Assembly (NCBI RefSeq): GCF_021533835.1
Contig: NZ_JAKFYQ010000002.1
Span: 248,001-312,000, forward strand
Source: Synechococcus sp. Nb3U1
Lineage (GTDB): Bacteria > Cyanobacteriota > Cyanobacteriia > Thermostichales > Thermostichaceae
Length of the DNA stretch: 64,000 bases
Direction of reading: 5' to 3'
The position numbers were made by a program, and so were the translations under genes. Each line of letters starts with the position of its first letter. Position 1 is the stretch's first letter. This document shows, piece by piece, positions 1 through 7,969 of the stretch. The notes below the pieces were generated by a model. The model searched no databases. It was not told the DNA's origin and was given only the letters and a program-made list of their open reading frames with translations.

Positions 1-66
1 GCTATGAAAGCTTCGATAAATTGGGGATCCCTGCCGCTAACGGAAGAAGAGCGAGAAGATCGTTAG
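1..66 (+). other. Possible 3' end of an upstream gene
   Basis: The first frame is open from the window edge to a TAG at 64-66 and would give 21 residues ending in an acidic/basic tail (TEEEREDR). It may be the C-terminus of a gene that begins outside the window, converging on the amidohydrolase gene. A second frame is also open here to about position 98, so the assignment is weak and no family can be named. Confidence 0.25.
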
Positions 67-70
67 CGGC
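33..70. terminator. Hairpin between convergent gene ends
   Basis: A perfect 10-bp inverted repeat, GCCGCTAACG at 33-42 and CGTTAGCGGC at 61-70, encloses an 18-base loop. It lies just beyond the 3' end of the minus-strand amidohydrolase gene and overlaps a stop codon (64-66) of a plus-strand frame open from the window edge. No clear T-run follows on either strand, so a factor-independent terminator is only one reading. Confidence 0.4.
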
Positions 71-117
71 TCCCCGATTGGGGGCATCGCCATTTTGAGG
101 CAGGATCCCGGGTCTGC

Positions 118-1347
118 TCAAAGGTTGAGTTTGTCCCACAGGATTTTTCCCTGCCGCAGCGTCATCAGTACATCTTCCGGGGTAACCCGGGTCAGGATCG
201 AAGCGATCACATGGCGGCTAGCCCGCAAATGAGGCCGCGTGAAGTCCAGCACCAATACATCGGCAGGCAACCCCACCTCCAGGTAGCCGTACACATCGGA
301 TCCCAGTAGGGGCCGCAAATGTCGGATATTGCTGGTGACCATTTTCAAAATCTCAACAGGTTCGGGTCGCACTGCATCCCCAAATTGGCTTTTGGCAACT
401 TTGTAGGTAAAGTCCAGTTCTGGCAGCAGATTGGGGCTATTCAAAAGGCCATTGTCAGTGCCGAGCAAGAAGTTAGCTTCACTCTCCAAAAGGGGGGCAA
501 TCGGGGGCAAGGGCAGGCCCAAGTTGGCATTGGCCCGTGGATTTAGGGCAACATTGACCCGATGCTCAGAGAGCAATTGAATTTCAGTGGCATTGGCTAC
601 CGTGGCGTGAATTATCAGATGGGGATGGTAAACATCAAGAGCGCGCTCCAGATCTCCTCGTCCGCTAATGGCCAGGCTTACTTCTCGATAGCCCTCGTTT
701 TCCAGGCAGTGAATGGCTCGGAGTTTACCCATGTGCTCGGTTAGGTGATGAATTTGTCTCCAGGCAGGCTCCGTTAGGTCATTCATGGTGCTTTCGGAAA
801 AGCCATCCGCTACCGCCAGAATATCTTGCAATTCTTGATAGGCCTGTGGGCTGAGGGGATCCCGATTCTGCTGCAATTGCTCGGGTGTAAAGGGTACACT
901 ATCGAACTGGCTGAGAATCACGGAATGAATACCCGCTTGGGCTGCCGCTTCTCTGAGTAGGTGACAGCCATAAACCCCCTGCTCCCGAAAGTCGATGTGC
1001 CGAATGGTGCCCGTGGCCGCCATGTAGTGCAAGTGGGCAGTGATGTGCTCTAGGTGCTGTTGCCGCGATTGTTTGGCCAGCTCCCGATATTTGTAGCCAT
1101 TGGGCCGGAAAAACCCTTCTTCTAAGGTCATGCCCGTCGCCCCATCCGGCAGACAGCTATCCCCCATGTGGGTGTGGCTATTGGTGAAAGCAGGCAGGAT
1201 CACCCAAGAGCCTCTTTCCAGGCTTTGAACGGGATCCCCCAGTTCCATTCGGGTAATGGTATCTTGGTCAACTGCAAAGTGAGAGCAACGATGGGGGACG
1301 AGTTCTGGGCCAGCCAAAACCACACCGTCCTGTAGATGAAGATTCAT
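118..1347 (-). CDS. Amidohydrolase family metal-dependent hydrolase (TRZ/ATZ-like)
   Basis: A 409-residue metallo-dependent hydrolase. Near residue 58 it has the first metal motif NSHTHMGD (HxH), then a histidine in IHCLENEG, another in LIIHATVAN, and the late aspartate in LLGTDNGLL. This order fits the amidohydrolase superfamily acting on cyclic or ring-substituted amines (chlorohydrolase, guanine or cytosine deaminase relatives); the exact substrate cannot be read. I chose ATG 1347 because the short N-terminal beta region before the HxH motif starts there; an upstream TTG at 1374 would add nine residues. It is divergent from the BMP importer genes, which suggests deamination of an imported nitrogen heterocycle (inference). 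Confidence 0.8.
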   Translation of the reverse strand: MNLHLQDGVVLAGPELVPHRCSHFAVDQDTITRMELGDPVQSLERGSWVILPAFTNSHTHMGDSCLPDGATGMTLEEGFFRPNGYKYRELAKQSRQQHLEHITAHLHYMAATGTIRHIDFREQGVYGCHLLREAAAQAGIHSVILSQFDSVPFTPEQLQQNRDPLSPQAYQELQDILAVADGFSESTMNDLTEPAWRQIHHLTEHMGKLRAIHCLENEGYREVSLAISGRGDLERALDVYHPHLIIHATVANATEIQLLSEHRVNVALNPRANANLGLPLPPIAPLLESEANFLLGTDNGLLNSPNLLPELDFTYKVAKSQFGDAVRPEPVEILKMVTSNIRHLRPLLGSDVYGYLEVGLPADVLVLDFTRPHLRASRHVIASILTRVTPEDVLMTLRQGKILWDKLNL

Positions 1348-1457
1348 AGAAGATTTATAGTTTGCACAGCTCAAGCAACAAGGGCAGACAGGATTTGCGG
1401 TCAGGACGGCCCTCTGCTAATACAAGGGCAGCATCAGCGCCTTGAACCTAAGAGATT

Positions 1458-1471
1458 GTAGCTGAGGCTAC
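1458..1471 (+). promoter_or_regulatory. NtcA-type box upstream of the BMP transporter operon
   Basis: GTAGCTGAGGCTAC matches the NtcA consensus GTA-N8-TAC exactly. A TTAAAT hexamer at 1494-1499, 22 bases after the box, could be the -10 element, although it is only TATAAT-like and not a strict TA-N3-T. The box lies 128 bases before the BMP protein ATG. It implies activation under nitrogen limitation. Because the motif is palindromic it could also affect the divergent amidohydrolase. Confidence 0.6.
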
Positions 1472-1599
1472 GAAAACTTGTGGATAGAGGTCATTAAATC
1501 CATTAGCAGCAGATCCGGGTTTACCACACACGCTCTCTCTTTAGAATCGCACACTGTCTGCTGCCCTTAACCCCTGCAGGAAGTTCCTTCACCCATAGG

Positions 1600-2760
1600 A
1601 TGCCCAAGATGAGCCAGTCTCCGTTTCGCCATCTGTACACCCGTCGGCAGATAATTCGTACCAGTGCTGCCGCCGCTGCTTTGACCCTGACTTCACAGCT
1701 ATGGCGTGCCCAGGCCCAAAACAAAGAGATCACCATCGGCTTCATTTACGTTGGCCCCAAAGATGATTTTGGCTGGAACCAAGCTCATGCAGAGGCCAAT
1801 GTCGGCCTGTCCGGTTTGGATTGGGTGAAAACCGTCGAAGAAGAAAGCGTGCCGGAAACGGTGGCGGTAGAAGAATCGATGCGGGCCATGATCGAGCAGG
1901 ATGGGGCAACAGTGATCTTCCCCACTTCCTTTGGCTACTACGATCCGCACGTTCTGAAGGTGGCGCGAGAATATCCGGAAGTGCAGTTTTTCCATGCGGG
2001 CGGCCTCTACATTGAAGGGGTTCACCCTGAAAATGTCGGCACCTACTTCGGTTACCTAGACGAGGGCCACTACATCAACGGCGTGCTGGCCGGCTCTATG
2101 ACCAAGAGCAACCGCCTCGGGTTCATCGCCGCTAAGCCCATCCCTCTGGTGCTGCGCAATATTAACAGCTTCACGTTGGGGGCCAAAAGCGTCAATCCCG
2201 ACATTAGCACGCAGGTGATTTTCACTGGAGACTGGGCCTTGCCCGTTAAAGAAGCGGAAGCGGCCAACAGCATGGCCGACCAAGGCATTGACGTGCTCAC
2301 CTGCCACGTGGATAGCCCTAAGATCGTCATCGAAACCGCAGAACGACGCGGCCTGATGAGCTGTGGCCACAACACCAGCCAGGCAGCTTTGGCCCCCAAT
2401 GGTTATTTGACGGGGGCAGAATACGACTGGACGAGTGTATACACCCAGTTTGCCGAAGATATTCAGGCGGGCAAAACCCTGATGAACGGCGGGATCCCCC
2501 ATCTGATTCGGGGTGGGATTAAGGAGAAATTCATCAAGGTCTCCCCCTGGGGATCCGCTGCCAGCGAGGAGGCCAAAAAAGCCGGAGAAGAAGCTCTAGC
2601 CCAACTCCAGGCGGGATCTCTGGTGATCTACAAAGGCCCCCTCAAGGACAACACCGGCAAAGAGGTAGTACCTGCCGGGGCGGAATATGGCCAGCGGGCG
2701 ATTGAGTTGGAATCTATGGATTACCTAGTGGAAGGCGTGATTGGGAGCACCTCCAGCTAA
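1600..2760 (+). CDS. BMP family ABC transporter substrate-binding protein
   Basis: A 386-residue periplasmic binding protein of the BMP/PnrA (basic membrane protein) family, whose characterised members bind nucleosides or purines. The N-terminus carries a twin-arginine stretch (YTRRQIIRTS) and a hydrophobic Ala/Leu segment ending AQAQ, so Tat-type export is likely. The mature part opens with ITIGFIYVGPKDDFGWNQAH, typical of the family, and includes FFHAGG and a GTYFGYLDEG segment. ATG 1600 is used; ATG 1609, with AGGA eight bases upstream, is an equally good start. The TAA overlaps the next gene's ATG (TAATG), so translation is coupled to the permease. The operon has an NtcA-type box upstream. 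Confidence 0.87.
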   Translation: MPKMSQSPFRHLYTRRQIIRTSAAAAALTLTSQLWRAQAQNKEITIGFIYVGPKDDFGWNQAHAEANVGLSGLDWVKTVEEESVPETVAVEESMRAMIEQDGATVIFPTSFGYYDPHVLKVAREYPEVQFFHAGGLYIEGVHPENVGTYFGYLDEGHYINGVLAGSMTKSNRLGFIAAKPIPLVLRNINSFTLGAKSVNPDISTQVIFTGDWALPVKEAEAANSMADQGIDVLTCHVDSPKIVIETAERRGLMSCGHNTSQAALAPNGYLTGAEYDWTSVYTQFAEDIQAGKTLMNGGIPHLIRGGIKEKFIKVSPWGSAASEEAKKAGEEALAQLQAGSLVIYKGPLKDNTGKEVVPAGAEYGQRAIELESMDYLVEGVIGSTSS

Positions 2761-3857
2761 TGGCAACCACCACTTCTGCTGTTTCCTCTGCGGCTCCTCT
2801 GCGGTGGCGTTCTAGCCTAGAGCCGATTCTATTGCCCTTTGGGGCCTTGTTGGCCTCCCTGGTCATCTTTGGTTTGTTCTGTGCGGTGGCGGGAGCCAAT
2901 CCCTTTGCGGTTTATGGCTCCATCTACCGGGCCGCTTTTGGCAGTTGGTTCTCTTGGCAAAATACTTTGCAGCGGGCGGCACCCTTAATGTTGGCCTCTC
3001 TGTGTACGATTCTGCCGGCTCGTATGGGTTTGGTGATCATCGGCAATGAGGGGGCTCTGGTCATCGGTGGAGTGACAGCCGTGGCTATGGGTCTCTGGGT
3101 GGGATCCCTGGCTCCGCCGGTGGTGGTATTTCTGATGGCCGTGGCGGGCATGGTGGCAGGGGGCCTGTGGATCATGGCGGTGGGGGCGCTGCGCCACTAC
3201 CGAGGCGTGAACGAAACCATCAGCAGCCTGCTGATGAACTACATCGCCATCGCCCTGATGAACCATCTGGTGGGGGGGCCATTGCGGGATCCCAGTTTTC
3301 TGAGTAAGCCCTCCAGCTTTGCCATTGATGAGGCCAATATGCTGGGTCGGTTGTTTGCTACCCGCATTCACTTCGGCTTGATGTATGGCATCATTGCCTG
3401 CTTGATTGCCTATGTGCTGATTCAGCGTACCACCCTGGGTTTTTCGGTGCGGACGGTGGGGGGGAACCCGAAGGTGGCCCGCATGGTGGGCATCGCCGTG
3501 GGCAAATTGACCTTACTGATCACCTTCTTGGCTGGATCCTGTGCTGGGTTGGCAGGCATGGTGGAAGTGGCAGCCGTGCATGGGCGAGCCAATGAGTCCT
3601 TGAGCGCTGGCTATGGCTACAGCGGCATCTTGGTGGCTTTCATTGCTCGGCAAAACCCTGCGGCGGCAGTGGTGATGGCGATCTTGTTAGGGGGGATCCT
3701 GGCCAGTGGCAGCATTTTGCAGCGCTCCCATAATCTGCCCGATGCCACCGTACTGGTGTTTCAGGGTATCGTCTTTCTGCTGATCCTTTATAGTGAGTCG
3801 CTTTACGGGCGGTTTGACTTTTTCCGGGATCGGGAGGCGGGAGAGTCAGCGCCATAA
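2760..3857 (+). CDS. ABC transporter permease (nucleoside/purine type), subunit 1
   Basis: A 365-residue integral membrane permease with about eight to ten hydrophobic segments, of the inner-membrane branch that includes NupP/YufP and BPD-type nucleoside permeases. Diagnostic stretches are NEGALVIGGVTA near residue 95, GVNETISSLLMNYIAI in the middle, and VRTVGGNPKVARMVGI before the C-terminal helices. Its ATG overlaps the BMP protein stop. It should form a heterodimer with the second permease gene downstream. No ATP-binding subunit is encoded beside it in this window, so the ATPase must lie elsewhere or be shared. Confidence 0.85.
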   Translation: MATTTSAVSSAAPLRWRSSLEPILLPFGALLASLVIFGLFCAVAGANPFAVYGSIYRAAFGSWFSWQNTLQRAAPLMLASLCTILPARMGLVIIGNEGALVIGGVTAVAMGLWVGSLAPPVVVFLMAVAGMVAGGLWIMAVGALRHYRGVNETISSLLMNYIAIALMNHLVGGPLRDPSFLSKPSSFAIDEANMLGRLFATRIHFGLMYGIIACLIAYVLIQRTTLGFSVRTVGGNPKVARMVGIAVGKLTLLITFLAGSCAGLAGMVEVAAVHGRANESLSAGYGYSGILVAFIARQNPAAAVVMAILLGGILASGSILQRSHNLPDATVLVFQGIVFLLILYSESLYGRFDFFRDREAGESAP

Positions 3858-3925
3858 GGGTGTCAACTTTGGCTCTAGAGTTATCCGTTTTGGGTTTCTA
3901 CCACTTGCTTGAGCTGCTCAGAGTA

Positions 3926-3990
3926 CAGCCTTTTCCAGCATGATCTGATATAGCAGATTCAGATTACTTCCTTGCCCCATAAAGTTTTTT
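3926..3990 (+). repeat. 65-bp element, copy A
   Basis: This gap between the two permease genes holds a 65-base element that is about 80 percent identical, without gaps, to 55520-55583 downstream of the orphan NMT1-type binding protein. Read on the minus strand both copies could encode a similar peptide, GQG-x-x-LNLLYQI-x-LEKAV, with several differences at third codon positions. It may be a fragment of a decayed gene family or a small dispersed repeat. Nothing else is visible in this gap except a Shine-Dalgarno-like CGGAGA near 3995. Confidence 0.55.
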
Positions 3991-4009
3991 GCTTCGGAGA
4001 TTTTGACAG

Positions 4010-4957
4010 ATGGTAACAGAAGCGCTGGGATGGTGGGGAGTACCCTTGGCAGTGGTGGCGGGAACCCTGCGGGGGAGCGCACCGTTTCTATTCGTCAGCT
4101 TGGGGGAATGCCTGACGGAAAAGAGCGGCAAAATCAACCTGGGCCTAGAGGGATCCCTGTTGATGGGGGCGATGAGTGCCTATGCTATTTCCTTCCTGAC
4201 TCAAAATACCGCCGGCCCCGTGATAGCCCCTTGGCTAGGGGTATTGGTGGCTGGCTTTGCGGGGTTGGCCCTGGGTGGGATCCATGCCTTTCTGTCTCAA
4301 CAACCCCGGGTTAACGATGTCGCAGTGGGCATTGCCATGATCATCTTTGGCAGTGGGATGGCCTTTTACTTGGGTAAACCCTTTATTCAGCCCGTAGCTC
4401 CTCAGCTACCTGCTTTTGAGCTGGGCAACTGGAGCAGTAATCCTGCCATTCAAGCTGCCCTAAAACTCAGCCCACTGCTATTGCTGGGGATCCTCCTAGC
4501 CTTTGCTATGCACTGGTTCTTTCGGGCCACCCGCTGGGGGCTATTTGTGCGGGCGGTTGGGGATAACCCCGAAGCAGCGCGAGCGATGGCCATCTCGGTA
4601 CCGAAGGTACGGGCTTTGTGCATCATGGCGGGCAGTTTCTTTGCCGCTTTGGGAGGCGCTTATCTGTCGCTGTATTACCCCGGCAGTTGGACAGAGCGGA
4701 TCTCGAGCGGGCAGGGACTGATGGCAGTGGCGTTGGTGATCTTCGCCAAGTGGAATCCACTGCAGTGTTTGTTGGCGGCTTTCTTGTTTGGGGGAGCACA
4801 GGCAATTGGGCCAGCCCTACAGTCAGTGGGGGTGCAATCCAACTACTACCTCTGGAATGCTGCTCCTTATGTGCTGACGCTGGGGATCATGATCCTCACC
4901 AGTTCTCCACGGCGAACCTTGGCGGGTATGCCCGGAGCCTTGGGAACAGGAAAGTGA
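4010..4957 (+). CDS. ABC transporter permease (nucleoside/purine type), subunit 2
   Basis: A 315-residue multi-spanning permease, partner of the one at 2760-3857 and of the NupQ/YufQ type. Typical stretches are GKINLGLEGSLLMGAMSAY near residue 45, QPRVNDVAVGIAMIIFGSG, VRAVGDNPEAARAMAIS and SSGQGLMAVALVIFAKWNP near the end. A CGGAGA sequence about ten bases upstream serves as ribosome binding site. The 152-base gap from the first permease contains repeat copy A. With the BMP protein it makes an importer lacking a local ATPase. Confidence 0.85.
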   Translation: MVTEALGWWGVPLAVVAGTLRGSAPFLFVSLGECLTEKSGKINLGLEGSLLMGAMSAYAISFLTQNTAGPVIAPWLGVLVAGFAGLALGGIHAFLSQQPRVNDVAVGIAMIIFGSGMAFYLGKPFIQPVAPQLPAFELGNWSSNPAIQAALKLSPLLLLGILLAFAMHWFFRATRWGLFVRAVGDNPEAARAMAISVPKVRALCIMAGSFFAALGGAYLSLYYPGSWTERISSGQGLMAVALVIFAKWNPLQCLLAAFLFGGAQAIGPALQSVGVQSNYYLWNAAPYVLTLGIMILTSSPRRTLAGMPGALGTGK

Positions 4958-4990
4958 TGAGGTGAGCATAGGGATTGTCCGGTTAAATCA

Positions 4991-5022
4991 ACAGGAACGA
5001 GAAGTTAAGTTCTTGTTCCTGT
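4991..5022 (+). terminator. Strong intergenic hairpin between permease and formamidase
   Basis: ACAGGAACGAGAA (4991-5003) pairs with TTCTTGTTCCTGT (5010-5022) over 13 bp with a single G-U pair and a GTTAAG loop. No U-run follows (TCTCCCC), so it may be an attenuator or a transcript-stabilising or processing stem rather than a classic terminator. The remaining gap to 5220 holds a 63-codon frame from a TTG at 5033 with no recognised family, which I do not call a gene. Confidence 0.5.
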
Positions 5023-5220
5023 CTCCCCTCTCTTGGAACTAACTGGTTTCTTTTCGGGTGAAGTTCAAATTGTCTTGGAGGAGAACATTGCTGAAATCAA
5101 CATCGAAGATGAGAAGAATCAAGGGGTGGTGATTAGGGGACGTATGGATTTGTTGGTATTAAGTTGTGGCAGGGTCGTTTTCCACCATTCATTCCATTTA
5201 TTCAACAAAGGATCCGGATC

Positions 5221-6249
5221 ATGAGCGGACTTGGCGGCCTCAATAAAACCCCCAATGGCGTGGTGTTAGGCTTGGTGCAATTACAACTGCCCAATGTGGT
5301 CACCCCAGACGATTTGGCAGCGCAAACCCAAAAGGTGGTCAGCATGGTGGGCAAGGCTCGCCGCAACATGCCCACCATGGATTTGGTGGTCTTTCCAGAG
5401 TACGCTCTGCACGGCCTATCGATGGATACCAACCCGGAGATTATGTGCCGCTTGGATGGACCAGAAGTGGCTGCTTTCAGTGCTGCCTGTCGGGACCATA
5501 ATATTTGGGGCTGTTTCTCGATTATGGAATACAACCCCCACGGCAATCCCTACAACAGCGGCATCATTTTCGACAACCAAGGGAACTTGCAACTGTACTA
5601 TCGCAAGCTTCACCCTTGGATCCCCGTGGAACCTTGGGAGCCGGGAAATTTAGGGATCCCCGTCTGCGATGGCCCCAATGGTTCGAAAATTGCCCTGATC
5701 ATTTGCCATGATGGTATGTTTCCGGAAATGGCGCGGGAATGTGCCTATAAAGGGGCGGAGATCATGTTGCGCACAGCGGGATATACGGCTCCCATTCGCC
5801 ATAGCTGGCAGATCACCAATCAGGCCAATGCCTTTTGCAATTTGATGGTGACCGCTTCGGTGTGTATGTGTGGATCCGATGGCACCTTCGACTCGATGGG
5901 AGAAGGGATGATCTGCAATTTTGATGGCACCCCTTTGGTGATGGGATCCCATCGTCCCGATGAGATCATTACTGCCGAAGTGCGCCCGGATTTAGTGCGG
6001 GAAGCTCGCATTCATTGGGGGGTAGAAAACAACATCTATCAATTTGGCCATCGTGGCTACGTGGCCGTTAAAGGGGGAGCTCAGGATTGCCCCTACACCT
6101 ACATGCAGGATTTGGTGAAGGAGGTCTACCGCCTGCCCTGGGAAGATGAGGTGATCCACAAAGATGGCAGCGCCTGCGGGTTTCCACCCCCCACCCGCCT
6201 TTACCAGGGATCCTCGGTCGTCCAGGTCACCTACAGCGGTTCTTCCTAG
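5221..6249 (+). CDS. amiF: Formamidase (AmiF-type nitrilase-superfamily amidase)
   Basis: A 342-residue member of the nitrilase superfamily that should hydrolyse formamide to formate and ammonia in the cytoplasm. The catalytic triad is visible: Glu60 in VVFPEYALHG, Lys129 in YYRKLHPW, and Cys162 in LIICHDGMFPE. The stretches FSIMEYNPHGNPYN, PVEPWEPGNLG, GEGMICNFDGT, WGVENNIYQFGHRGYV and the C-terminal YRLPWEDE match formamidase AmiF more closely than the broader amidase AmiE. Length agrees with AmiF (about 334). ATG 5221 with AAAGG upstream is preferred over a GTG at 5164. Placed after the nitrogen-regulated BMP importer, it fits a role in releasing ammonium from a scavenged compound. Confidence 0.87.
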   Translation: MSGLGGLNKTPNGVVLGLVQLQLPNVVTPDDLAAQTQKVVSMVGKARRNMPTMDLVVFPEYALHGLSMDTNPEIMCRLDGPEVAAFSAACRDHNIWGCFSIMEYNPHGNPYNSGIIFDNQGNLQLYYRKLHPWIPVEPWEPGNLGIPVCDGPNGSKIALIICHDGMFPEMARECAYKGAEIMLRTAGYTAPIRHSWQITNQANAFCNLMVTASVCMCGSDGTFDSMGEGMICNFDGTPLVMGSHRPDEIITAEVRPDLVREARIHWGVENNIYQFGHRGYVAVKGGAQDCPYTYMQDLVKEVYRLPWEDEVIHKDGSACGFPPPTRLYQGSSVVQVTYSGSS

Positions 6250-6267
6250 TCTTCCTGGTCTTCCTAG
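6241..6267 (+). repeat. Three tandem 9-bp repeats
   Basis: TCTTCCTAG, TCTTCCTGG and TCTTCCTAG follow one another directly. The first unit contains the formamidase stop codon (TAG), so the tract covers the gene end. No function is evident. The following stretch to 6509 holds only a short GAAAGA/TCTTTC hairpin near 6282-6298. Confidence 0.6.
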
Positions 6268-6509
6268 TAAAGAGGTGCCTTGAAAGAAGCAATCTTTCGC
6301 TCAAGCGCAAGGAGAGTTGCAAGGATCCGTCGATGCCCTATCTGTAGAGTTAGGGAATCAGTTTAGGGTCTAGGACTAGTTGTTCCGTCGAGAATTGATG
6401 GATATTCCTTGACTTGCCCTGGCAATTGAGCTTGGCTACCCTTCTATAACCCGCTTAGGCGAGTGATAGAACAGGGGCAAACCCGGTAGAGTTTAGGAGG
6501 TTTGTTGTG

Positions 6510-6659
6510 ATGGCTCTATTACAACCCAACGTGACTCGTCAGCTACTGGTCGCCCTGGCACTGTTCGTTTGCCTGGGGCTTTTGCCCGCCTGTGACGAAG
6601 GCGGTGGCAGCAGCACCGTTAGCCCCCCGAGCATCACCCCCACCCCCGCTAGCGAATAG
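6510..6659 (+). CDS. Small putative lipoprotein (49 aa)
   Basis: A 49-residue frame with an excellent ribosome binding site (TAGGAGG at 6494-6500) ahead of ATG 6510. It has a short N-region with one Arg, a Leu/Val-rich core and the lipobox LLPAC, then a tail rich in Gly, Ser, Pro and Thr (GGGSS, TPTP). This is the layout of a small secreted, membrane-anchored lipoprotein. It ends 17 bases before a larger lipoprotein gene, so the two are probably cotranscribed. No family is recognised. Confidence 0.6.
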   Translation: MALLQPNVTRQLLVALALFVCLGLLPACDEGGGSSTVSPPSITPTPASE

Positions 6660-6676
6660 TTCCCATTGGTTTTTGC

Positions 6677-7780
6677 ATGGTCTTGCACTGGCTGCCCAGA
6701 CTTGGGAAGCACCTGTTCTTGGGGATCCTCTGCCTCTGTCTACTGGTTGCCTGTGGGGGAGGCGAGGGATTCTCTTTTTCCGTGGGGCCTCCTCCTGCTG
6801 GGGAAGTGCCGATTGCCAGCCTGCTCTGCCAACTGGATCGGGAGACCCGCACCTTTTCTGGGCCGATCTATGCTGTGCCACCGGATGTGGCCACCTGTAA
6901 CCCCGGTCGCCTGACTCCAGCCGCCGCTCAAAAAATGATGGATCGGCTGAACTTTTTGCGGCTTTTACATCTGTTACCGCCGGTAGATTTGAACGATGAG
7001 TTTTTGCAGGCTTCTCAACAAGCCGCCCTCATGCAGGTGGCCAACGGAACCCTCAGCCATGAGCCGCCCCCTTCCTGGCGATGTTTTACCCCTGCTGGAG
7101 AAGAGGGATCCCGGTTGAGCAACTTGGCGATCGGCCCGATCTTGGAGCTGAATGGGCCCGACTCAGGACGCATCTTGGCCCGGCAGGTGGATATCTATTT
7201 TGCCGAGCCAGGGGCAGAAAATGTCGTCGATGTAGGGCACCGTCGCTGGAATCTTTATCCCCAGTACCGCCAAGGGGCCTATGCCATTGTTTATGATCCC
7301 CGCGCTGGACGAGTAACCCAGGCCAATGCCAACTGGATCTTCGGCTTCGATGAGTCCGTGTCGGATCCGGAGTTCATCGCCTTTCCGGAAAAAGATGGCT
7401 ACCTTTACCGCCTAGAAGGGTTTTCCAACCAGCCTCTTAGCGCTTACCGTTGGTCTTTTTCGGTGCCCAGTCGTGGGGGCGCATCGGATCTGAGCCAGGC
7501 GCAAGTTCGCATCACCGATGCTCTGAGCGGGGATCCCGTTCCCGTGAGCAACATTCGAGTCGGAGATCCTGCTTTTGGACTGGAAACGCTCACCTACTCT
7601 GTCGGATTTGTGCAGCCCAATCGAGAGTACAACTTTGAGATCAGTGGCATCCGTTTGAATGGGGGGGCACCTCGCACCTACCGTTACAGCACCGCTCTGT
7701 ACGATTGCGATCCAATCTCTCCCCTTCAGGATTCAATTCCCACCGGAGAACTGGGTATACCTCCTCGCCTGCTTCAGTAG
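6677..7780 (+). CDS. CAP-domain lipoprotein
   Basis: A 367-residue protein with a lipoprotein signal: a basic N-terminus (RLGKH), a hydrophobic core and the lipobox LLVAC, cysteine near residue 26. Residues about 80-215 look like a CAP/SCP-like domain: MMDRLNFLRLL near the start, an AALMQVANGTLSH segment, paired cysteines, and the VGHRRWNLYP motif. The C-terminal half contains beta-rich stretches such as YRWSFSVPS and ITDALSGDPVPV and may be a separate module. It should be anchored on the outer face of a membrane. Its biochemical role is unknown. Confidence 0.65.
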   Translation: MVLHWLPRLGKHLFLGILCLCLLVACGGGEGFSFSVGPPPAGEVPIASLLCQLDRETRTFSGPIYAVPPDVATCNPGRLTPAAAQKMMDRLNFLRLLHLLPPVDLNDEFLQASQQAALMQVANGTLSHEPPPSWRCFTPAGEEGSRLSNLAIGPILELNGPDSGRILARQVDIYFAEPGAENVVDVGHRRWNLYPQYRQGAYAIVYDPRAGRVTQANANWIFGFDESVSDPEFIAFPEKDGYLYRLEGFSNQPLSAYRWSFSVPSRGGASDLSQAQVRITDALSGDPVPVSNIRVGDPAFGLETLTYSVGFVQPNREYNFEISGIRLNGGAPRTYRYSTALYDCDPISPLQDSIPTGELGIPPRLLQ

Positions 7781-7901
7781 GGGTCTCCCGGACAGTCTCA
7801 AGGGATCCCTCCCTCTTGAAGAGGCATTCCCCAAGTCCGAACCAGAAAAATGCGTAAGTCGCAAGTCAAGCATGATAAAACTGCATAACTTGTCACAAAC
7901 C

Positions 7902-7915
7902 GTAGTGTTGAATAC
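7902..7915 (+). promoter_or_regulatory. NtcA-activated promoter of the nirA-nrt operon
   Basis: GTAGTGTTGAATAC fits GTA-N8-TAC. A TA-N3-T -10 element, TAAGGT at 7939-7944, starts 24 bases after the box, the class II NtcA arrangement. The start site would be near 7950, leaving about a 20-base leader before the nirA ATG. This also rules out the upstream in-frame TTG at 7928 as nirA start. Confidence 0.8.
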
Positions 7916-7969
7916 CAAAGTTCAAGATTGGCAATCGCTAAGGTGGCGTGTAGTGACCCCACGGCAGCG

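Noticed and set aside
5033-5220. 63-codon frame before formamidase
   Set aside because: TTG start, no family resemblance, and it reads in another frame into the formamidase start.
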